From Fulvia fulva (taxonomy: Eukaryota > Ascomycota > Dothideomycetes > Mycosphaerellales > Mycosphaerellaceae): a stretch of 64,000 nt of DNA. Shown here one piece after another: positions 57,969-64,000 of this stretch. The DNA lies in the NCBI RefSeq assembly GCF_020509005.1, contig NC_063014.1, forward strand, positions 2,170,001-2,234,000. The letters run 5' to 3'. Below the pieces are notes generated by a model. That model saw only the letters and a list, made by a program, of their open reading frames with translations, made no database searches and was not told the DNA's origin. A program made the position numbers and the translations under genes. Positions within the stretch are counted from its first letter, which is position 1, and each line of letters opens with the position of its first letter.

Positions 57969-59213
57969 TTACTTTCGGTAAACGTTGTTCTTAGTCTTTA
58001 TCGCGTCGATAAGGAAGACCTAGGCTTTTTTCTGCTTAGCGGGAGTAGTAGGAGTAGGCTCGATAGCGCCGATAGCGCCGCGAACCGGGTTACGGGCGTT
58101 ACGGGTAGCGAGCTACGGACAGTTAGCTACGATATGGCCTAGACCGCCGTAGTAGGTGTAGAGTCCGGCCTAGCGACGGCGAAGCTTCTCTTCGGGAGTA
58201 AGCTTACCGTTAACGAGGCCCTAGACTCGAGGGACGGCGGTACTAGCGCTAAGATCTATAGCGTCACCTATAGAGACGGGAGGGAGAGCCGTAGGAGCGG
58301 CGGCGCCTAGTAGAGTAGCGAAGTGGCTTCCGGGACTACGAAGCTAACGACCTTAAGAACGGGAAGCGAGGAGAGAGGCGGTGTGTTTTATATTAGAGTC
58401 GAGGCGCTAGTAGGTCTCGACGAGCTTACGGAAGCTTATAGTACCGACGTCCTTGTCCTCGAGGGCTCGAAGAAGCTCTACTAACAAACCACGGCGGAGA
58501 GTGCTCTTCTTAGTCTCTTCGTTATAGCCGGTAAACCCGATATCGCGGTTAAAGGCCGCGAGGTACTCGGCGAAGCTCTTGTTCTTCTAGAGGAGGTTGT
58601 AGATAGCGTTCTAGGCGGTGGCTCTACGGTCTGGATCACTAAAGGCAGCACGGAGGTCCTATATCAAGGTGAGGACGTCCGGGCAGCCGATAGTCTACGT
58701 AGCGTTGTCGATATAGTGTTGTACCTAAGCCGCGGCGTCTCCCCGAAGGAGGGAGAAGACGTACGTGACTTTGTCCTTCTCTTACGGAAAGTGGTCGGTA
58801 TTAGCTAATAGCTTAATAGTAAGCTATGTCTTAAATGCCTTAAACTTGCTCTTATTGCCGTCGAACTCGTCTAGGTCGTTGACCTTCTTAGAGAAGTGCT
58901 AGCGGCGATTATCGTCGGCGTACGGGGCGAGGTTCTAGAAGGTGTTTATAATACCTTGAAGGTATATTGCTTAGTTGTTTACTTGCTCGACCTACTAGGC
59001 GGTCTCGCGGAAAGAGGAGACGGTACGGTTAATAAGAGCGTAGGCGGTGTCGGGGTTAGCGTTTGCCTAGGTACTAAAGGTAGCGGCGTTCGAGAAGGGG
59101 ATGTTAGTCTACTTACTAAAGTAGAATAGAGTGCCTTAGTTGTCGAGGTTGACACTTCTATCGGTAGCGTGGTCACCTATAAGGATGACTTGAGTAGTTG
59201 ACGGTTTGTTAGT
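57969..59213 (-). pseudogene. Gypsy-E gag, RIPed
   Basis: The frame opens after the 5' LTR at about 59213 (TTQVILIGDHATDRSVNLD). It runs through a Ty3-type capsid: DEFDGNKSKFKAFKTQLTI (near 58870), VTYVFSLLRGDAAAQVQHY (near 58770), FAEYLAAFNRDIGFTGYNEE (near 58580), LRRGLLVELLRALED (near 58500). A knuckle follows near 58117-58165 (TYYGGLGHIVANCP; expected C-x2-C-x4-H-x4-C with two Cys read as Tyr). It ends at TAA 57969-57971, and pol continues in the -1 frame. That fits either programmed -1 frameshifting or a one-base indel. The start codon is not identifiable. Confidence 0.82.
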
Positions 59214-59222
59214 CTTTTATAA

Positions 59223-59742
59223 TATTAGGGCGAGAGCCTAGCCTATAAGATATAAGGGTGAAAGCGAGAATGTAGGTGCGAAGTGTAGATACAAAAGGGT
59301 ATAGTATGATTGCTACACAAAACAAAAGACGAAGAAAGCAAGAGAGGCCTAGGGAAGGCTAGATATTTATACGCGACCCTCGCGAGTGCGTATCCCCGTA
59401 TTAACAGGGCTAACCCGTACGAAGCCGCGCTTAGTAGCTTTGCTCAAAACCTTATTCTAACCCGCCCTACGTTCCGAGTCTTCCACGTGCTTCTTCTAGG
59501 GTCTAGCGCAGTCGCGGGTACTCGCGGGAGTGCCGTGAGTCACATAGTCACGAGCCGAAGTGAATCTGTCAAGGTTTAGTAGAGGGGTGAATTTAGAGGG
59601 CTAGGTCCCGTAGTGAATGTTACGGGGTATATAATTCTTGGCGCTTATACACTAAGCTAGACTGTCACTTCTTAACGACTTCTAAGCACTCTAAGGCTCT
59701 TCTGTCCCCACCTTCTGTACACTCTGTAGGGAGACTATGATA
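59223..59742 (-). repeat. 5' LTR of Gypsy-E
   Basis: 520 bp with plus-strand edges TATTAGGGCGAGAGCC (TGTCA changed to TATTA) and GACTATGATA. It retains more TG/CA than the other LTR in its right part. Right flank CTAGA. Confidence 0.92.
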
Positions 59743-62700
59743 CTAGAAGCAATTAGATTTATATCCTTTAGCGGTATAACTACTTCCTAGGTATTATTAC
59801 TTACTAAGGTAATAAGTTCGTTCTCGATTCCCTCTTTCTATATATGTCCCTATTTAGGGTCTCCTACGGCTACCTTATAGGACTTTAGGATTGGCACTTC
59901 CTACTAATAGGCTATAGCCTACCTAGTAGTAGCAAATATATATTCTTCTACGTCGTTTAGAATCTCCTCTACCTAGCTTATTATAGGGTCTAGATAGAAC
60001 ATCTAGGCGATAAGAGCCTTATAGTATTTAGCCTTATACTCTTTAGAGTTATTATCTCCGTCCCCCCTTAACCTCTTGTTGCCTATAACCTAAGGTAGCG
60101 CTAGGTGTTTAGATAGGTCAAACTGAACGACATCTTCTTTTTCTTTTATTAGAGTACCCTAATCTCTAAACTTCTAGTATTCCCTAATGTCCTTTAGGGG
60201 AGGGGGAAGTTATATATATAGCGGTTGTTATAGTATTAATAACTTAGGTAGGTTCTATATAGATCTACCGCTATCGGCCTTTAATAGTATTTAAACCGCC
60301 TTAATATTTTCTCCTAGCCTCCGTAACGGTGTCTCTAATAATCCCCTATCGGAAGATTTCGCCCTAAAGGGCTTCCTCCTAATAGAATTGCGCTATAGCG
60401 CTCGAATCGGCTAGTTAGTAAAGTTAATACTAAGATCTATATCTCTCCCCTTCTTATTCTTAAACTAGTCGACGTAACTATACGCTTTTATAGCTCTTAT
60501 ATCGGGATCCTAGAACAGCTATTGTTTTACAGTGTTTTCTAAGTAGCCTATAAATACGGCTTCTTTCCCTCGATTAATTAACTTGTCTCTCCTTAAGCCT
60601 TAAGGTTAGGCTCTTAGGTCTATATAGACTATAGCTTTATATTCCTAGACGCGGAAATAGTCGACTAACGGTACTTAGCTAGTGAAGGCTTCTTCTAGTA
60701 AAAGAGCAATACTATTAAAAATCGGACTATTAGGTAGTCTGTTTCTGATTATAGTCTATACTTATAAAGCTTCTAGCTAGAACTTAACTAGCATGCTAGA
60801 GTCTTTAAGTATAGCCCGGACTATGTTCTTAGAGGCTTCAATTGACCTTTCTATAGGTCTATCTTGAAGGGAGTTATAGGTATTAGTAGTGTGTATCTAA
60901 ATACTAAACTCCTTCTCCTACTCTTTTAGTAAGGCGAGAATTTCCTTTGTACTATTACTACGGATCGTAGACAGAAAGCACCTTGATTGCCGTTCTACCT
61001 AGACCTTCTAACCCCGTAGAGCTATAGGAGCGTCGCTCCTAGCCTTTAAAGGGATTATCCACTTCTTCCTAGAGAAGTTATCTATAATCTCAAGCCAATA
61101 TTTATATCGTAGCCTAGAGACTACGCCCTAAAAAGGCCTATAGATGTCAATAGAGACAAGGGCTAGCCTTTCTCCTTTTCTCTCTATAGTAGGTCCCTTA
61201 AACTTCCTTATATTAGTAAGGGAGTATACCTTATAACTTAGGTGTTTAGAAGGAATAGGGATAGGATCTTTCTTATAAGTGACTCTATAAAGGTTTCTTA
61301 GCAGTCCCTTACTAAGGTGTGTATAGCTTCTATACTATAGCTCCTACTGATCTTCGGACTGAGTATTAGCTATAGCGGTGCCGTTACGTTCTTAAGAGAG
61401 TATACTAGTATACTATAGCTTAAGAATTTCCGAGATCGAGTAGATAAACGGTACTCCTCCTCGAAGTTTAGTCTAGACAACGGGTTTACTAGACAAGGAC
61501 TTTAGGGTAAGACTAGGTAGTTAGATAGCAAACTATTAGCCAGACTATTTCTACGAAACAAGACTAACTCTAAGGCTAGGAATAAACAAGACATTTTCTA
61601 AGACAATTTACTTTCTAGAAGGACTACCTATTACTACACTTCCTATATATATAGCTTATAGATAGCCACTCCTAACCTTGATCTACTTCCTCTTTTAAAG
61701 AGGCTTTAGTGTCCTAAATAGTAAATCTTAGTTAGCTATATATAATAAAATATAAGAGTTAAGTAACCACTCGGACGAGAGGTACTTACCTTTATCTTCT
61801 ATAGTAGAATAGGTAACCTTATTAACATCATTATCTTCTAATAGTATCTTAGAGTCTAATACGTCTTCCTAGGTTGTATAGGCCCTTATAGGCTTCTTAC
61901 TAGAGGAGGCCTTTAGCTTACGGCTCTCCCTTATCTACTTTATAAGGTCCGTTATTACCTTAAGGACATTACGAAGGTTTAGTAATAATGACCTCCTACG
62001 AGGAAGTGACGGTTGTCTTATATTAGGGTAGGTAACCCTAGCTAGTTTGTCCTTATTCCTAATAGCCTACTAAGCTATAGAAAGGTGTAGGCACTTGCTT
62101 ATAGAATGGTTACTATTGTAGAGATAGTTCGTAAGCTTGCCCTAGAAACCCTTCTTAGCGATTATAGCTGTCCCTAAATCAATTATTGATTCTTGCTTCT
62201 CCCTAAGAATAGTAAGAATGTCTTATAGTAAGAGATTCACCTAGGCATCAATTGCATCGAAAATTAAGCTAAATGAGTCTAGTAGAGCTACTAAGAGTTG
62301 CTAGATCTTTCTGTCCTTAGTCTTAATGTCTTAGAACTAAGGCGAGATTAAAACAGCCCTCCTTATAATTAAGCTAAGCTCCTACTAGGCGTTATCTATT
62401 GACTAGCCGTCTATTCTTACGATATTAGTATATTGCTAAAGCAAACTTCTTCTAGTAGCGAGAAGTCTTCTCTTATATTTAGCTTTAGCCTATTCCTATA
62501 ACTCCTTTATATACCGGATCTCGTATATTATCTCTTAATTATCTATCGATAGACAGATGTACATCTTTTATAGGGCCGTTATATTATACCGTCTATACAA
62601 TACCTTCCTTATCGTATAATTTAAAGGAAGGGATGACTCTAATAATATAGAGGGTGTCGCTATAGATAGGATTATAGCGAGAATATCCGTAATAATGTCT

Positions 62701-62790
62701 TCTAGGACCTAGTTAACCTACTTTAATACTAGGTATATTCTTATTAGCTTGAACTATATTTCGTAGTTCTCTCTTATTAGAATAGGTACT
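59743..62790 (-). pseudogene. Copia-C gag-protease-integrase, RIPed and truncated
   Basis: Minus strand: gag frame (DNALTIIRR-like tracts near 62390; ILTILREKQESIIDLGT near 62215), knuckle near 62085-62135 (NYLYNSNHSISKC), protease (EQLLNSYILLYIAN near 61770), pre-integrase (RSYTHLSKGLLRNLYRVT near 61340; KVYSLTNIRKFKG near 61220), integrase core (SIDIYRPFQGVVSRL near 61150; STIRSNSTKEILALLKEQE near 60970; IQIHTTNTYNSL near 60910; RPIERSIEASKNIVRAILK near 60870) and linker (VQEYKAIVYIDLRAQPQGL near 60680). It includes the integrase C-terminal half that Copia-A has lost. It ends before RT. Confidence 0.82.
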
Positions 62791-63332
62791 ACTCCCTTTC
62801 TCGAGAACCTAGTCTCGTTCTCTATTTTTTATAAGTTAAGGGACAGGTTAGCTACCCTTAGGTAAAAGGATGTATTCGGTCGTATACGATCGGATCGAAA
62901 TAGAATAAACCGAACGCGAGGTTAATAGCGGAGAGGATAGCTATCCGCCGGGAAGAGAAGGAAAGTCGGTCGGTAAGGATCGTGTTAGTACTAAGACACT
63001 ATAGCGTAACTCTCTTAGTAGAGGGGGTTTCTAAGACACTACGGCTCTCTTAGAATAAACAGTTAGTCGATACGAACGCGATGTCCGGAGAGCGACTCTT
63101 CTTAGTAAGCTTGCCTACTTGTCTAAGGTATTAGTATAGGCTCCCTAACTCGGAGTCTAATAGTACCTTAGTAGGCTCTTTTACGTCTTATATATACCTA
63201 TAGCACGGCTATAGCTTCCTATATAAGGCGGGTACGGCCTCTAGTCTAACATCCTTTTGTTCTAAAGAGGAATAACTCTAATACGACTTTATCGAGGGTG
63301 AAATACCGAGTTACTATCCCGGGCTTATAACC

Positions 63333-63566
63333 TATTAAATAGGCTCGAGTTACGTAGTAGTAGAAGACGGCGGATTATATAAAAGACAAAGAAGGACCTA
63401 ATAGGATAGCGTATATCTATATATAGTATTACTAGTATTAGTATTAGTAGATACTAGGTGTCCGGATGTTTACTATCCTATAGGCTAGTAAACCCTAGTC
63501 ATATGATCTAGTTATATAACATACCTACACCTATATACTTGACCTACGGCCTATATATATTCAACA
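63333..63566 (-). repeat. 5' LTR of Copia-C
   Basis: 234 bp; on the minus strand TGTTGAATATATATAGG to CCTATTTAATA, followed by the primer site. Its R/U5-side half matches the solo LTR at 10315-10532 (CTATCCTATTAGGTCCTTC, AATCCGCCGTCTTCTAC); the U3 side is divergent. Confidence 0.85.
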
Positions 63567-64000
63567 AAAACGATTAATAAAGAATACGAGTTAGTCGTAC
63601 CAATACAAAATTCCTAGCTTACTAGTATTCCTAGCTTACTAGTACTTTACGTTAGTATAATAGTAAAGAGCTTATTAAGGACGGCCGCCTATGTAGAATA
63701 TTTAAGGATAGGGGAAATAGTAAGCTTACCGACCTCGGTACCGACCTCGGTATTATCTAAGATACCGATAACCTTAATAAGGGTACGGTAAGAGTTAGCT
63801 ATATACTCGTTCTATAGTAGTAAGACCGATATTCTATTACTCTCTAGTAGATCGACCCTTACCTTATTTTAGGCGATAATAATAGTACCCTCGATACCTT
63901 ACGGAAGTAGTATATCGACTAGGTAGTAGAGTTTTACTAGAAGTTAAAGAGGCCTTCCGAAAGCCCTATAGAGTTTAAGTACCGGCGTCTAGTTCCTAGT
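63567..64000. other. Unassigned right edge
   Basis: 63609-63655 repeats CCTAGCTTACTAGTA twice and resembles the Copia-D upstream remnant at 48205-48250, so a related fragment may begin here. From 63661 a plus-strand frame (KDGRLCRIFKDRGNSKL; YRRLVPS near 63985) might be a copia gag, but no motif decides it. Confidence 0.3.

Larger units (their letters stand above)
53452..59742 (-). mobile_element. Gypsy-E: complete Ty3/gypsy chromovirus with 520-bp LTRs
   Basis: Two 520-bp LTRs (53452-53971, 59223-59742) flank an internal region of 5,251 bp coding gag and pol on the minus strand. The LTRs are very similar, differing mainly by CA/TG to TA transitions. The five bases outside the LTRs do not match (ATTAG at 53447-53451, CTAGA at 59743-59747). 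The flanking elements also differ: Gypsy-D on the left, Copia-C on the right, each cut exactly at the LTR edge. The copy therefore looks complete inside but its surroundings have been rearranged. Confidence 0.92.
59743..63566 (-). mobile_element. Copia-C: Copia-A family element, RT half and 3' LTR lost
   Basis: On the minus strand: 5' LTR (63333-63566), primer site GGTTATAAGCCCGGG (63318-63332), a long leader, gag, protease, integrase and linker. It is cut at 59743 where RT begins (equivalent of NLVTSKW in Copia-A), exactly at the Gypsy-E LTR. The missing RT-RNase H-LTR half is not found on the far side of Gypsy-E. Sequence and leader match Copia-A closely, but it is fully RIPed. Confidence 0.87.

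Noticed and set aside
58896..59129. 77-codon plus-strand frame
   Set aside because: Antisense to Gypsy-E gag, whose capsid motifs are in the minus-strand frame.
1..64000. Alternative genetic code with TAG sense codon
   Set aside because: TAGs fall at Gln and Trp positions together with Cys/His to Tyr changes and loss of CA/TG on both strands, which RIP explains; the least mutated elements use CAG and TGG normally.

Overview
This 64 kb window looks like a transposon graveyard from a filamentous ascomycete fungus. I found no host protein gene, tRNA or rRNA. Three things point to such a fungus: Tad-like LINEs, Ty1/copia and Ty3/gypsy retrotransposons, and Fot1/pogo DNA transposons are all present; the older copies have almost no CA or TG dinucleotides left; and their reading frames stay in register but are riddled with stops, mostly TAG, where Gln (CAG) or Trp (TGG) is expected. 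That is the signature of repeat-induced point mutation (RIP, C-to-T in CpA on either strand). I name no species.

Layout, left to right. 1-3515: LINE-1 copy (+), ORF2 only. 3516-4085: spacer holding one unit of a 176-bp tandem repeat. 4086-8905: Copia-A (+), lightly mutated, with two LTRs and an AGTTC target duplication. 8906-9230: second tandem-repeat unit. 9231-10573: Fot1-A, internally deleted and carrying a solo Copia-A-type LTR (10315-10532). 10600-11640: fragment of a second LINE family (-). 11905-16680: Gypsy-0 (+), cut off in the RNase H region. 16690-19500: LINE-4 (-), missing its 3' half. 19915-25835: Gypsy-1 (+), a family with an F-L-D-D-type reverse transcriptase. 25836-32640: ORF1 of LINE-5 (-), split inside its first zinc knuckle by the complete Copia-B (25940-31548, CTCCC duplication). 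32680-37320: Gypsy-2 (-), same family as Gypsy-1, interrupted by Fot1-B (34554-36424) and a 174-bp MITE-like insert (36610-36783).

37321-42240: LINE-2 (-). 42241-43268 and 48178-48260: fragment of a third copia family (-), split by the nearly intact LINE-3 (43269-48177, 17-bp target duplication). 48405-53451: Gypsy-D (-), short 3' LTR plus pol with an integrase chromodomain. 53452-59742: Gypsy-E (-), complete with 520-bp LTRs, gag, pol and chromodomain. 59743-63566: Copia-C (-), same family as Copia-A, lacking its RT half and one LTR. 63567-64000: unassigned.

The elements do not work together as a system; they record repeated insertion into silenced DNA. The nesting gives an order of events. 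Copia-A, LINE-2 and LINE-3 still contain CA and TG and long open stretches, so they are the youngest or least processed. In the translations discussed here, TAG was read as Gln or Trp to follow a domain; this is a reading aid and does not mean the proteins are made.
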